Source: Methanoculleus sediminis (lineage in GTDB: Archaea; Halobacteriota; Methanomicrobia; Methanomicrobiales; Methanoculleaceae). Taken from it: 64,000 bases of DNA. The stretch's first letter is position 1; each line of letters starts with the position of its first letter. The notes beneath the pieces are model-generated. The model had not been told where the DNA came from and did no database searches. It saw only the letters and a list, made by a program, of their open reading frames with translations. Positions 8,292-16,120 of the stretch are shown piece by piece. The stretch spans positions 683,017 through 747,016 of the forward strand of contig NZ_JXOJ01000002.1 in the NCBI RefSeq assembly GCF_001017125.1, in the 5' to 3' direction. The translations under genes and the position numbers were made by a program.

Positions 8292-9329
8292 ATGATGTCG
8301 CTTGACTTCCTCGTGGGGTTCACGATCTTCATGCTCGCCCTGATCATGGTGGTGAGCATGGTTCCAGGGCTCCTCGCGGGTCTGGAGAGCAGCGAGATCG
8401 ACTACGACGCGGTTGCCTACCGCACAGGGGTGATCCTGGTGGAGGATCCCGGCTGGCCGGTATACCCGCCATGGGAGATGAAGACTGAAGCCTATAAGGA
8501 CGAGATCGAGCGGATGGGGCTCGCGGTCTCGAAGGAGACTCCGAACATCCTCCTCTCGACGAAGGTAGATAAGTTCTTCAACGACTCATTCTTCACCGAA
8601 GACGACTACCGCGACAGGGCGATCTTCGGCGACATCCCTTACTCTTACAGTTTCTTGTTCCGGAGCGGTAGCGAAGTCAAGCAGGTCGGCGACGCCCCTC
8701 CTTCCGGCCACGGCTACATCCGCCGTGTGGTGAAGATCAAAGAGCCGGGAGCGGCGGTGATCGACACGAGTTTCGTGCCGCAGTACAAGGCCACCTCCGC
8801 CCCCTCCGCGGATCAGGAATTCATCGTCCGGCTCAATTTCAGCCAGCTGCTGGACCCATCCGTCGATCCGGCCTACAGGATAGACCCGAGAACCGAGCCG
8901 GTGAACGTGACGATCACGGACTTCGACGCATTTCTGAACATGACCGAACCGAGTACCACGAACGCGACGCTCAAGAACGTGACGTTCTGGAAGATGGATC
9001 CGACGAGACCGAGCCCGCGGTTCACCCGTATTCCGTTCACCTACAATACGATGGACCCCGGTCTTTACACCCTCTCCCTCGACGGGAATCTAAAAAGCCT
9101 CGCGCCGCCGGGAGGGGTCGAAGTCTTCGACAACATATCCCTGGTGCTGAAACCGGCGGCCACCTCACTCTTCACCCTGGACCAGAACAGCATCCTGGAT
9201 ATCCGGTTCAACTTCGATGACGATCCTGTGCGAACCCACATCACCGGCATCCACCACTACGACTACAACCCGACAAACGTCACCCGCCCCGACCTGAAGC
9301 CCGGGGTTCTGGAGGTGGCGATATGGTGA
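8292..9329 (+). CDS. Pilin-like membrane-anchored extracellular protein (first of five)
   Basis: A 345-residue protein starting MMSLDFLVGFTIFMLALIMVVSMVPG: a single N-terminal hydrophobic helix right at the start, followed by a long extracellular domain rich in Asn-x-Ser/Thr sites. The N-terminus resembles a conserved haloarchaeal family (remembered as DUF7287) found beside type IV pilin-like genes. It overlaps the next gene by 7 bp. There is no ATPase or PilC-type platform protein nearby, so the assembly machinery must be elsewhere or absent. Confidence 0.65.
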   Translation: MMSLDFLVGFTIFMLALIMVVSMVPGLLAGLESSEIDYDAVAYRTGVILVEDPGWPVYPPWEMKTEAYKDEIERMGLAVSKETPNILLSTKVDKFFNDSFFTEDDYRDRAIFGDIPYSYSFLFRSGSEVKQVGDAPPSGHGYIRRVVKIKEPGAAVIDTSFVPQYKATSAPSADQEFIVRLNFSQLLDPSVDPAYRIDPRTEPVNVTITDFDAFLNMTEPSTTNATLKNVTFWKMDPTRPSPRFTRIPFTYNTMDPGLYTLSLDGNLKSLAPPGGVEVFDNISLVLKPAATSLFTLDQNSILDIRFNFDDDPVRTHITGIHHYDYNPTNVTRPDLKPGVLEVAIW

Positions 9330-9850
9330 ACGATAGAGGACAGCTCTACACGATGGAGGGTGTCGCGGCCGGGATCATCATGCTGCTCACCGCGTACATC
9401 GTCATCAGCACGACAAGCATCTACACCCCCGGCGATACGCACATCCCGGACATGCAGCTCGAGCAGCTCGGGAGCGACGTCCTCGCGATGATGGATACGC
9501 CGAACTCCAAAGAAGACGACGAAAGCCAGGAGAGCGATCTCGTAACCTACATTCTCGCAACGGATAAAACCAGTTTCAGGGCTATGTTCCGCGACTACTG
9601 CAACATGCGGGCAGGTTCCGGTGACGACCTCAAGATGAACGCCTATGTTTATTTCCACGACCGGGATACCGGCACGGTCAGATCATACGTTCTCGACGAG
9701 GAAGACCACGCAACCGGGCGCGAAAACGCTGTCCGGGTCACCCGATGGGTCCAGCTCCCGGAGAGACCTGATAACCTTCCCATGGCAGTAACGGACATCG
9801 ACAACCGCCCGCAAGCCGTTCTTCTGGAGGTGCTGCTATGGCGTACATGA
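9323..9850 (+). CDS. Pilin-like protein with N-terminal RGQLYTMEG segment (second of five)
   Basis: A 175-residue protein beginning MVNDRGQLYTMEGVAAGIIMLLTAYIVIST: a short polar leader with Arg-Gly, then a hydrophobic helix containing Glu at the fifth position after a Gly, as in archaeal prepilins. The remainder (about 40-175) is a soluble domain with no recognised family. The start resembles the haloarchaeal family remembered as DUF7288. It overlaps both neighbours (7 and 13 bp), indicating a tightly coupled operon. Confidence 0.65.
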   Translation: MVNDRGQLYTMEGVAAGIIMLLTAYIVISTTSIYTPGDTHIPDMQLEQLGSDVLAMMDTPNSKEDDESQESDLVTYILATDKTSFRAMFRDYCNMRAGSGDDLKMNAYVYFHDRDTGTVRSYVLDEEDHATGRENAVRVTRWVQLPERPDNLPMAVTDIDNRPQAVLLEVLLWRT

Positions 9851-10212
9851 ACGAGGACGGCCAGTGGATCGTCCTGATGGGGCTTCTCGTCGCCGTGGGG
9901 CTGTTCTTCCTCGCGCTGATCATCAACCAGTCGGCGCTCGTCGGGCAGACGACCGCGGAAGGAGTGCTCGAGTTCCCGAAGAACGACATTCAGGACCTGC
10001 GAACGGCAGTGTTCGACTACGTCGATCAATTCCCCTATCCCGGGGATCCGAGAGTGCAAGAAGATATCATCGCGATATCGCTCGAGAGGAAGAACTCCCT
10101 GGTCGATTTCTCGGTCGGGCCGAAGGTGCAGGTCTCCGGCCGCGACCTGTACCCGATAACCATCCACTACTACAACGGGGTGACGAAGTATGATGAGACC
10201 GTGTATTACTGA
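9838..10212 (+). CDS. Pilin-like protein (third of five)
   Basis: A 124-residue protein, MAYMNEDGQWIVLMGLLVAVGLFFLALIINQS, with the Asp-Gly-Gln leader end followed by a 20-residue hydrophobic helix, then a mainly soluble domain (about 35-124) ending DLYPITIHYYNGVTKYDETVYY. It resembles the haloarchaeal family remembered as DUF7261. Start options are ATG 9838 or ATG 9847 (MNEDGQ). Its 3' end overlaps the next gene by 23 bp. Confidence 0.6.
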   Translation: MAYMNEDGQWIVLMGLLVAVGLFFLALIINQSALVGQTTAEGVLEFPKNDIQDLRTAVFDYVDQFPYPGDPRVQEDIIAISLERKNSLVDFSVGPKVQVSGRDLYPITIHYYNGVTKYDETVYY

Positions 10213-10639
10213 ACCGCCGAACGAGGAGGGCGTCACGAGGCTGATGGAGTACGTCATCGTCAGCGGCATGCTCCTCCTGCTGATGGTCGTCATGATCTTC
10301 ACCGTCAACGCCGTCTTCATGGAGGGGCCGGCAAACAATCTCCGTTACCACGCCTTTGTAGACATCGGGAACGGGGTCAGCACCCGGATCGTCGACCTTT
10401 ACGTTATCGCGCCCGGCAACGGGACGATCGCGACGAAGTTCGACATCCCCGACGACGTGGCCGGGGCGGACTATTTCGTGAACGTGGGCATGACGGGGGC
10501 GAGCCAGGAGATCCAGGTGCAGGGCGGCGGCATCCAGAGCAAAATCGCCATCGCCGGCGTCGGAGCGACGAGGGGCGTGACCGGCAACACCACCGGCGCC
10601 GGATGGAACATGATCCAGTATAACTCAAGCGGGGTTTAG
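10190..10639 (+). CDS. Pilin-like protein (fourth of five)
   Basis: A 149-residue protein. The leader NEEGVTRLMEYVIVSGMLL has a Gly-Val junction with Glu five residues on, matching the archaeal prepilin-peptidase pattern, then a hydrophobic helix to about residue 45. The C-terminal domain is Gly/Thr-rich, ending IAGVGATRGVTGNTTGAGWNM. It resembles the haloarchaeal family remembered as DUF7266. The start at ATG 10190 lies inside the previous gene; no later start keeps the leader. Confidence 0.6.
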   Translation: MMRPCITEPPNEEGVTRLMEYVIVSGMLLLLMVVMIFTVNAVFMEGPANNLRYHAFVDIGNGVSTRIVDLYVIAPGNGTIATKFDIPDDVAGADYFVNVGMTGASQEIQVQGGGIQSKIAIAGVGATRGVTGNTTGAGWNMIQYNSSGV

Positions 10640-10651
10640 GAGGAGATATCC

Positions 10652-11413
10652 GTGAAGATAAATGAGAAGGCGGTATCGGAGGCGATCGGGTTCGTCCTGA
10701 TCCTCGGGATCGTCATCAGCGGCATCGGGCTGGTCACGCTCTACGGCTACCCGGTGCTCGTCAAGGAGCAGAGCAACACCGACGTAAGGAACATGGAGCG
10801 GGCGATGATCGTCATCCAGAACGACATGAAGAGCCTCTGCTTCAAGAACGTGCCCTACAAGGAGACATCGCTCCAGGTGAGCGGCGGAACGTTCGAGGTG
10901 ATCAACGCCAGTGATTACGGTGGTTTCATCAACGTCACGAACGGCACTGCCGATTTCCAGCAGGACTACTACCTGGGCGCCCTGACCTACCGCTCCGACC
11001 GGGGCACCGGGGTGATCACCCTCGAGAACGGTGCGGTGATGATGCGCCAGGAGTGGGCGGCGGGGTCGGCGATGCTTGCCGAACCGCGATGGTTCTACGA
11101 CGACGAACTGAGCGAGAGGACGTTCGTCATCTACATCATGAACGTCACCGCCGACACGTATATGGCGAAGTCCGGGATGACGACGGTGAGGATGAGCCTG
11201 GAAGATTCGAGTACGCAGACGATACCTGTTCCCGGAGGCAACGTGACGGTAGAGTATACGAGCGGTTCGTCGGGCGACTACTCGACGGCGTGGGAGAACT
11301 ACCTGACCGGCACCTCGGTCGGGATGCAGAGGACCGCGCCCAATAACTACGAACGGGAAAACGTCGATAAACTCGTCATAAAAGAGTACAGGATCAAGAT
11401 TTACGACATCTAA
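10652..11413 (+). CDS. Archaeal type IV pilin-like protein (fifth of five)
   Basis: A 253-residue protein whose N-terminus, MKINEKAVSEAIGFVLILGIVISGIGLVTLYG, is the clearest pilin signal in the cluster: AVSEAIG followed by a long hydrophobic helix, as in archaeal pilins and the haloarchaeal family remembered as DUF7289. The remaining 210 residues form an extracellular beta-rich domain with several N-glycosylation sequons. It starts with GTG at 10652, preceded by a strong Shine-Dalgarno (GGAGGAG, 10639-10645). It closes the operon; a T-run follows its stop. Confidence 0.7.
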   Translation: MKINEKAVSEAIGFVLILGIVISGIGLVTLYGYPVLVKEQSNTDVRNMERAMIVIQNDMKSLCFKNVPYKETSLQVSGGTFEVINASDYGGFINVTNGTADFQQDYYLGALTYRSDRGTGVITLENGAVMMRQEWAAGSAMLAEPRWFYDDELSERTFVIYIMNVTADTYMAKSGMTTVRMSLEDSSTQTIPVPGGNVTVEYTSGSSGDYSTAWENYLTGTSVGMQRTAPNNYERENVDKLVIKEYRIKIYDI

Positions 11414-11415
11414 CC

Positions 11416-11421
11416 TTTTTT
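11416..11421 (+). terminator. Poly-T tract after the pilin-like operon
   Basis: Six thymidines directly after the stop codon of the last pilin-like gene, followed by an AT-rich stretch; archaeal RNA polymerase terminates at such U-runs without a hairpin. Confidence 0.4.
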
Positions 11422-11543
11422 GACTCTAATACTGCATATCGTCGGGCGCTGCCCCAGTACTTCAGTCGTTTCGGCAACCGAGACTGAACAATGCGGCCTC
11501 GTGCAATACGGTAACGAGGAGTTGGCAGCACTCGGTGGCCGGA

Positions 11544-11668
11544 CTTCGCACCTTGCGGTGCTCGAGCTCTGTTCCTGATGGAACATCGCACTTCGCGGCT
11601 TCGCGCTCTTCGCGTGAGACCGTATTGGTATCTTCGCCCATCAACTCACGCGAAGGCGCGAAGAACGC
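11544..11668. repeat. CG-rich dispersed inverted repeat, copy 1, with adjacent hairpins
   Basis: The core is CTTCGCGGCTTCGCGCTC and onward (11591-11618), nearly complementary to CTCACGCGAAGGCGCGAAG and onward (11645-11668). It is preceded by two small hairpins (GCACC/GGTGC near 11548-11561 and GTTCC/GGAAC near 11571-11584). Three further copies of the core lie at 40717-40801, 48402-48475 and 61613-61696. All are intergenic. The arms are conserved while the central part differs, suggesting either a structural role or a miniature mobile element. The rest of the gap 11414-11773 shows no gene. Confidence 0.7.
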
Positions 11669-11773
11669 AAAGGGAAGTTAATGGATTGACCTCTTGAAAA
11701 CTACCTCAGCCATTTTAGCGAAGTACTGTGCCCGATCTCCCGGCGGGCGGAGGGTATGGAGTAAAAAAGGATA

Positions 11774-12100
11774 TCAGAGATACCGGTTCTTCCGGAGCCA
11801 CTCCACCTGAGGTTTCGTGTATCGGTAGACGATATCGCACTTCTCGTCCTGGAAACTCCAGGGAACGATTACCAGGACGTCTCCTTCCCGGATCCAGACT
11901 TTCTTCTTGATCTTGCCCTTGATCCGCCCGGTGCGGGTCACTCCGTCGAAGCAGCGGATCTTGATATGGTTTGCCCCGAGCATCAGTTCGGCGCTCCCGA
12001 ACATCTCCCGGTTCCTCTTGTTCGGCAGGCGCACGCGGATAACCTCATCCCCCGCTTCCCCTCCATTGGACCCGGGTTTGCGCTTCGTAGGATCTGTCAG
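11774..12100 (-). CDS. eif1A: Translation initiation factor aIF-1A
   Basis: Archaeal homologue of eIF1A, an OB-fold protein that binds the small-subunit A site during start-codon selection. VIRVRLPNKRNREMFG, GANHIKIRCFDGVTRTGRI and VWIREGDVLVIVPWSFQDEKCDIVYRY are highly conserved. An 86-residue form would start at GTG 12034, but this cuts the first beta strand; the frame stays open upstream, encoding a basic tail (TDPTKRKPGSNGGEAGDE) back to a stop at 12101-12103. The only start-like codon there is CTG 12098-12100, preceded by GGGG at a Shine-Dalgarno distance. I therefore propose a 108-residue protein from CTG; a base-call error (ATG) is the alternative. Confidence 0.8.
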   Translation of the reverse strand: MTDPTKRKPGSNGGEAGDEVIRVRLPNKRNREMFGSAELMLGANHIKIRCFDGVTRTGRIKGKIKKKVWIREGDVLVIVPWSFQDEKCDIVYRYTKPQVEWLRKNRYL

Positions 12101-12141
12101 TTAATCAACCCCATGTTCCAGAGTATCCGGTCTTTTGTGTG

Positions 12142-12153
12142 TCAAATTTATAC
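12142..12153 (-). promoter_or_regulatory. TATA box for aIF-1A
   Basis: Read on the minus strand the sequence is GTATAAATTTGA. It lies about 45 nt upstream of the proposed CTG start, predicting a transcript start near 12121 and a leader of about 20 nt. That supports a start at 12100 rather than any upstream codon. Confidence 0.5.
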
Positions 12154-12262
12154 AACTGCTAGGTTATCAAATATTCTCCCGCGAGCGCAACGAGCGGCGG
12201 TCCCGCTCCGGTTGACCGCGACGGAGCCTGAGCACAACCCCCGGAGATTGCCGGCGGGGCGG

Positions 12263-12275
12263 TTATGTATATCTG
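12263..12275 (+). promoter_or_regulatory. TATA box for the YjdF-like membrane protein gene
   Basis: TTATGTATATCTG sits about 30 nt before ATG 12301. Because the alternative ATG at 12265 lies inside this box, the downstream start is favoured. Confidence 0.45.
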
Positions 12276-12300
12276 CCGGGAGTATCCATCCAGCGTCTCC

Positions 12301-12966
12301 ATGGCATGCTCGAACCCCCCGCGCGGGACTTACCTCACCTACATCATCCAGGGACTCATACTCCTGAGCGCAGCTTCGAGCATCCTGGCGGGCGAGTACT
12401 TCCTCGGGCTCTCGGCGACCGTCGCGTTCCTCCTGACGATGGCACCGTCCCTCATGACGAAAAATCTGCGCATCTGCTTTCCCTGGGAGATCAACCTCCT
12501 CGTTGCCGTCTCCTTCTATCTCCACGTCATGGGGCACGTCGGAGAGTTTTACGTCACCCTCGCGCCCTACTACGACAAACTGACCCACCTCGTCTCCTCG
12601 GTCACCGTCGCGCTTCTCGCTTTCTTTCTTGCGGTCCTTGCCGACCATCAGGGGGAGATCCGGCTGACGGGTCCGGCAATCGCCGTCTTCATCCTGACCG
12701 CCACGCTGGCGGCGGGGGCGGTCTGGGAGATCTACGAGTTTGCGGTCGACCAGGTCTTCGGCACGGGCCTCCAGCTCGGCAACACCGATACTATGTCGGA
12801 TCTCATCGTCGATCTCGCCGGGGGAGCGATCGTCGCCGCCTTCGCCGCGATCGCTCTTGCGAGGGGTGAAGAGCATCGATTTATCCGGCTCTTCGCCGAG
12901 CAACCCTCCGGTGCGGAACCCTCCGAGATCGTGGGGGATCCGATCGATCCGGCTCGCAGCCGCTGA
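12301..12966 (+). CDS. YjdF/DUF2238-like integral membrane protein
   Basis: A 221-residue protein with about six membrane segments. Marker sequences are YYDKLTHLVSSVTV in the middle and WEIYEFAVDQVFGTGLQLGNTDTMSDLIVDLAGG near the end, the pattern of YjdF/VanZ-like proteins, whose function is unknown. It is a paralogue of the protein at 46316-46930, sharing the FPWEINLL/LPWQVNLL, YYDK and WEIYE blocks. ATG 12301 is chosen because a TATA box overlaps the upstream ATG at 12265. Confidence 0.72.
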   Translation: MACSNPPRGTYLTYIIQGLILLSAASSILAGEYFLGLSATVAFLLTMAPSLMTKNLRICFPWEINLLVAVSFYLHVMGHVGEFYVTLAPYYDKLTHLVSSVTVALLAFFLAVLADHQGEIRLTGPAIAVFILTATLAAGAVWEIYEFAVDQVFGTGLQLGNTDTMSDLIVDLAGGAIVAAFAAIALARGEEHRFIRLFAEQPSGAEPSEIVGDPIDPARSR

Positions 12967-12990
12967 CCCGCCCGGGTCCGATCCTGCGGA

Positions 12991-13002
12991 TCGTATTTAT
13001 AT
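12991..13002 (+). promoter_or_regulatory. TATA box for the metallophosphoesterase gene
   Basis: GTATTTATATCC lies about 28 nt upstream of the GTG start at 13025, predicting a nearly leaderless transcript. Confidence 0.5.
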
Positions 13003-13024
13003 CCGGAAGGTTGAATAAAATACA

Positions 13025-13939
13025 GTGAACCTGAAGGCACCTAATGCGCGACATATGGCGATATTCATGCTTATCGTGCTTCCTTCCATGACGGGCTACA
13101 TGGCCTGGGAGGCACGGGCCGTCGAGGTGACCGTCCTCTCGATCGACGGCGCACCCGAAGGCATCGTCTATATCACCGATCCCCACGTCAGGGCGTCCAA
13201 CATCGACCACGTCCGGGAGGTGATCCGCGAGGTCAACCGCTTAAACCCCTCGCTCGTCCTGATCGGCGGCGACTTCGTCACCGGCGAAGAGGAAGACTTC
13301 GTCTCACAGGAGGTATGGAGGTCGCTCGACGCCCCGGCCTACGCCGTGCTCGGGAACCACGACTACCGGGTGGGGATCGACGGCCCGACGGGCATCGAGA
13401 GACTGCTCGCCACCTCGACGTCGGCCGTGGTCGCCGCCGGCGCCTACGACGTCTCCGCCTTGAACGACGGTTCCGCCGACACCCCGTTTGCCGATGATCT
13501 CACCGCAGTGCTGGAAGAGAACGGGGTGCACGTCCTCAGGAACGATTACGCCCGCGTTGCCGTCGGGGGCGAGGAGATCGTCATCGTCGGGATCGACGAC
13601 GGGTGGGCAGGGATGGCGGACCCGCCCGAGGTTCCGGCAACCGATGCATTCACCCTCTACCTCATTCACGAACCCTCGTGCCGGGCGGACTGGGACGCCG
13701 ACCTCATCCTCGCCGGCCACACCCACGGCGGCCAGTTCCTCTTCCCGGTCATCAAGCAGCTGAATGATCTCGGCGTCATCGAACTCGCCGGCCTCTTCGA
13801 CGGCGACGGGAAGACGCCGACCTACATCTCCCGCGGGGTCTGCACCTCGAGTTTTGCGGGAGTGGAACTCCGGTTCAACTGCCAGCCCGAGATCGTCCTC
13901 ATCAACCCGACCGAGGAGCAACTCCGGGCGATCGCCTGA
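13025..13939 (+). CDS. Membrane-anchored metallophosphoesterase
   Basis: A 304-residue calcineurin-like phosphoesterase. A hydrophobic segment at about 11-27 (AIFMLIVLPSMTGYMAW) is followed by the catalytic domain with all metal-binding blocks: DPH (about 48-50), GGDFV, GNHDYRVG, and GHTHGGQ. The arrangement resembles the YkuE/YaeI group, some of which hydrolyse lipid-linked phosphates; the substrate here is unknown. Starts with GTG. It ends 2 bp before the convergent nuclease gene. Confidence 0.85.
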   Translation: MNLKAPNARHMAIFMLIVLPSMTGYMAWEARAVEVTVLSIDGAPEGIVYITDPHVRASNIDHVREVIREVNRLNPSLVLIGGDFVTGEEEDFVSQEVWRSLDAPAYAVLGNHDYRVGIDGPTGIERLLATSTSAVVAAGAYDVSALNDGSADTPFADDLTAVLEENGVHVLRNDYARVAVGGEEIVIVGIDDGWAGMADPPEVPATDAFTLYLIHEPSCRADWDADLILAGHTHGGQFLFPVIKQLNDLGVIELAGLFDGDGKTPTYISRGVCTSSFAGVELRFNCQPEIVLINPTEEQLRAIA

Positions 13940-13941
13940 CT

Positions 13942-14772
13942 TCACGGTTCAAGAACGGCACGCGCCCGCCCGGCGATCAGCAGCACCTCTTTGAGGGGGA
14001 TGCCCGCATCGTGGGCGATGGTCGCAGCGTCGCCGTAGGCGACCTGTTTTGCCGTGACGACCCCGGCAGCGGCCAGCCGGGTGGAGATCGACGACCTCAC
14101 CCCGGCGACGATCGTGACCGGGTAGGACTGCGTCTTCTCGATCATCGTCCGGAGGTTCTGGTCCTCCGGGTAGTCCCACCCGATATGCCCGATTCCCCGG
14201 CAGGTGGCGTACCGCTTTGCATGCTCGGAGAGTTTGGTGTTGCAGACGATCAGGGCGCCGTCGATCGAGACGGTGCACCGTCCCGACCGGAACCCCTCCT
14301 GAAGGTCCTCGATGATAGCCCGGGCGATCCGGCCCTCGTCGAGGCCGGTCACCCGGTGATGGCTCACATGGTGTTTCACCTCGACAAAGATGGTTGCGCC
14401 GTCTCTCTCTGCGATGGCATCCACCTCGTGCTCCCCGCATAGCCCGGCGAGGATGCACCCGGTCTCCACCCGGTAGCCGTGCTCACGGAGGAGAACCCGC
14501 ACGAACTCCTCAAAGTCCGGTTTCGAGCGCAGAAGGCCGAGTGCTCTCCGAAGGTTCGTCCGGTGCGCGGCGGCGGGGCGGACCGCCCGGGCCCGGGCCC
14601 GGATCATCCGGAGGACCGCGGCGGTCCTCACCCCGTCCGGCACAGACTCCTCGATATCGCCGGCAATCCGTTCGGCCTCCTCCGCGCCGATGCCCATGTT
14701 CCGGAGCGTTCGCTGCACCTTCAGCGGATCGAACGGCTGCCGGGTACCGTCGACCTTCGTGACGTGCTTCAT
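13942..14772 (-). CDS. ATP-cone / Mrr-type nuclease / helix-hairpin-helix fusion protein
   Basis: A 276-residue three-part protein. Residues 1-90 are an ATP-cone (VTKVDGTRQPFDPLKVQRTLRNMG), normally the nucleotide sensor of ribonucleotide reductases and NrdR. Residues about 95-205 are a PD-(D/E)xK Mrr-like domain with FVRVLLREHGYRVE, EHEVDAIAE and FVEVKHH (catalytic D, E and K visible). The C-terminal 60 residues (STRLAAAGVVTAKQVAY onward) look like paired HhH DNA-binding motifs. It suggests a DNA-repair or defence nuclease controlled by ATP/dATP. It stands alone, with no methyltransferase beside it. Confidence 0.75.
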   Translation of the reverse strand: MKHVTKVDGTRQPFDPLKVQRTLRNMGIGAEEAERIAGDIEESVPDGVRTAAVLRMIRARARAVRPAAAHRTNLRRALGLLRSKPDFEEFVRVLLREHGYRVETGCILAGLCGEHEVDAIAERDGATIFVEVKHHVSHHRVTGLDEGRIARAIIEDLQEGFRSGRCTVSIDGALIVCNTKLSEHAKRYATCRGIGHIGWDYPEDQNLRTMIEKTQSYPVTIVAGVRSSISTRLAAAGVVTAKQVAYGDAATIAHDAGIPLKEVLLIAGRARAVLEP

Positions 14773-14900
14773 CAGGTACGATACCTCGGCACCAGGGACG
14801 AAAAGTGTTCGCCATCCGATTCCCGGGACTCGGGATTAAAGCGTACACCACAATACCGCACCGTTATCGTCTTTTAGATCCAACAGCAGCTACGGGAAAG

Positions 14901-15845
14901 ATGGAGTCTCTGCAAAGCCCGGTTATCCTGGTTCTCGGCGCGGGGGCGGTCGGCCTCTCGCTCGCCGGAAGACTTGCCGCGGTCGCAACGGTCTACGCGG
15001 CCTGCCGACCGGTGCATGCCGACGCGATCCGGGAGCGGGGCCTTTTGATGGAGGGCGTCTGGGGAGACGGTATCGTCAGGGGGGTTATACCGGTCACAGG
15101 GCCGGCCGATGTTCCGCCTGCGGTCGACTTCGTCGTCGTCACCGCGAAGGGCACCGGCACCCGGGCGATATGCGAGGAGTACGCCGGGGCGATCCGGGGC
15201 CGGCCGACGGCAAGCCTCCAGAACGGGATCGGAAACGAAGAGATCATTGCCGAGTATGCCGACACCGTCATCGGCGGAACCGTGACGACGAACTTCTCGA
15301 CCCTCGGGGCCGGCCACGTCCGGGTCTTGAGCGAGAGCGCCCCGATGCGGCTCGGGGTCTGGTCCGGCGGCGACGGCGAGGCTCTCGATCGCCTGATCGG
15401 GATCATCCGGGCCGCCGGCATCCCGGTGGAGGCGGAGCCCGACATCCGCGCCGGCAAGTGGGCGAAAGCCCTCCTCAACATCGCGGTGAACCCGCTCTGC
15501 GCTCTCCTCCGCGCCCCGGTCGGGGTGGCCGCCGACGAGAACATCCGCGAGATCGTCGACGGCCTCGTCCGCGAGACCTTCGCCGTCGCGGGTGCCGAAG
15601 GGGTGCGGCTCCCCTGGGCGACCGCCGACGACTACCTTGCGCACCTGTTCCGCGTGCAGGTGCCCGACTTCGCCGCGGTCTACCCCTCCATGTATCACGA
15701 CCTCCGGCAGGGCCGCCGAACGGAGATCGACCTCCTCAACGGATATATCGCGGCCCTCGGGGAACGCCACGGCATCGCAACGCCGCACAACCGGTGCATC
15801 TCCGGCCTCGTCCGCCACGCTGAAGCGCACCCGGACGGGCGGTGA
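14901..15845 (+). CDS. panE: 2-dehydropantoate 2-reductase (ApbA/PanE family)
   Basis: A 314-residue NADPH-dependent ketopantoate reductase for coenzyme A biosynthesis. The Rossmann motif VLGAGAVGLSLAGRL is at about 11-25; TAKGTGTRA and the substrate-domain block AGKWAKALLNIAVNPLCAL carry the expected catalytic Lys and Asn, and YPSMYHDLRQGRRTEIDLLNGYI is the family C-terminal signature. ATG 14901 puts the Rossmann strand at the usual distance; the frame is open to 14805 without homology. Confidence 0.88.
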   Translation: MESLQSPVILVLGAGAVGLSLAGRLAAVATVYAACRPVHADAIRERGLLMEGVWGDGIVRGVIPVTGPADVPPAVDFVVVTAKGTGTRAICEEYAGAIRGRPTASLQNGIGNEEIIAEYADTVIGGTVTTNFSTLGAGHVRVLSESAPMRLGVWSGGDGEALDRLIGIIRAAGIPVEAEPDIRAGKWAKALLNIAVNPLCALLRAPVGVAADENIREIVDGLVRETFAVAGAEGVRLPWATADDYLAHLFRVQVPDFAAVYPSMYHDLRQGRRTEIDLLNGYIAALGERHGIATPHNRCISGLVRHAEAHPDGR

Positions 15846-15848
15846 CGC

Positions 15849-16028
15849 TCACTCCCCGCCCACCTTCGCGGCGAGCCGCCGGGCCGCCTCTTTCGCCTTT
15901 GCTTCCGTCATCCAAAATCCGGTCTTCCCGACGGGATTTGCGTCCCGGTCGTAGAGCTGTACGTAATAACCGCCGTCCTGGCGGGAAAACCGGACTTCGC
16001 CGACGATGCCGGGACCGTATTCCTGCAT
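15849..16028 (-). CDS. Small conserved-looking protein, 59 residues
   Basis: A short frame convergent with panE. It starts at ATG 16028 (MQEYGPGIVGEVRFSRQDGG), continues YYVQLYDRDANPVGKTG and FWMTEAKAKEAARRLA, and ends TGA 15849-15851. The composition looks protein-like: alternating strand residues with a charged Ala-rich helix at the end, like a small beta-beta-beta-alpha fold. No named family is recognised. Codon choice is similar to the neighbours (GC-rich third positions). Confidence 0.6.
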   Translation of the reverse strand: MQEYGPGIVGEVRFSRQDGGYYVQLYDRDANPVGKTGFWMTEAKAKEAARRLAAKVGGE

Positions 16029-16120
16029 GCCCCAAATCTTATCGGCAGTTGATTATGATGGTTCCGCATCCTGCTGCTCTATATGGAATGATCGACACTA
16101 CCCCGCCCGGAGTGATGGTG

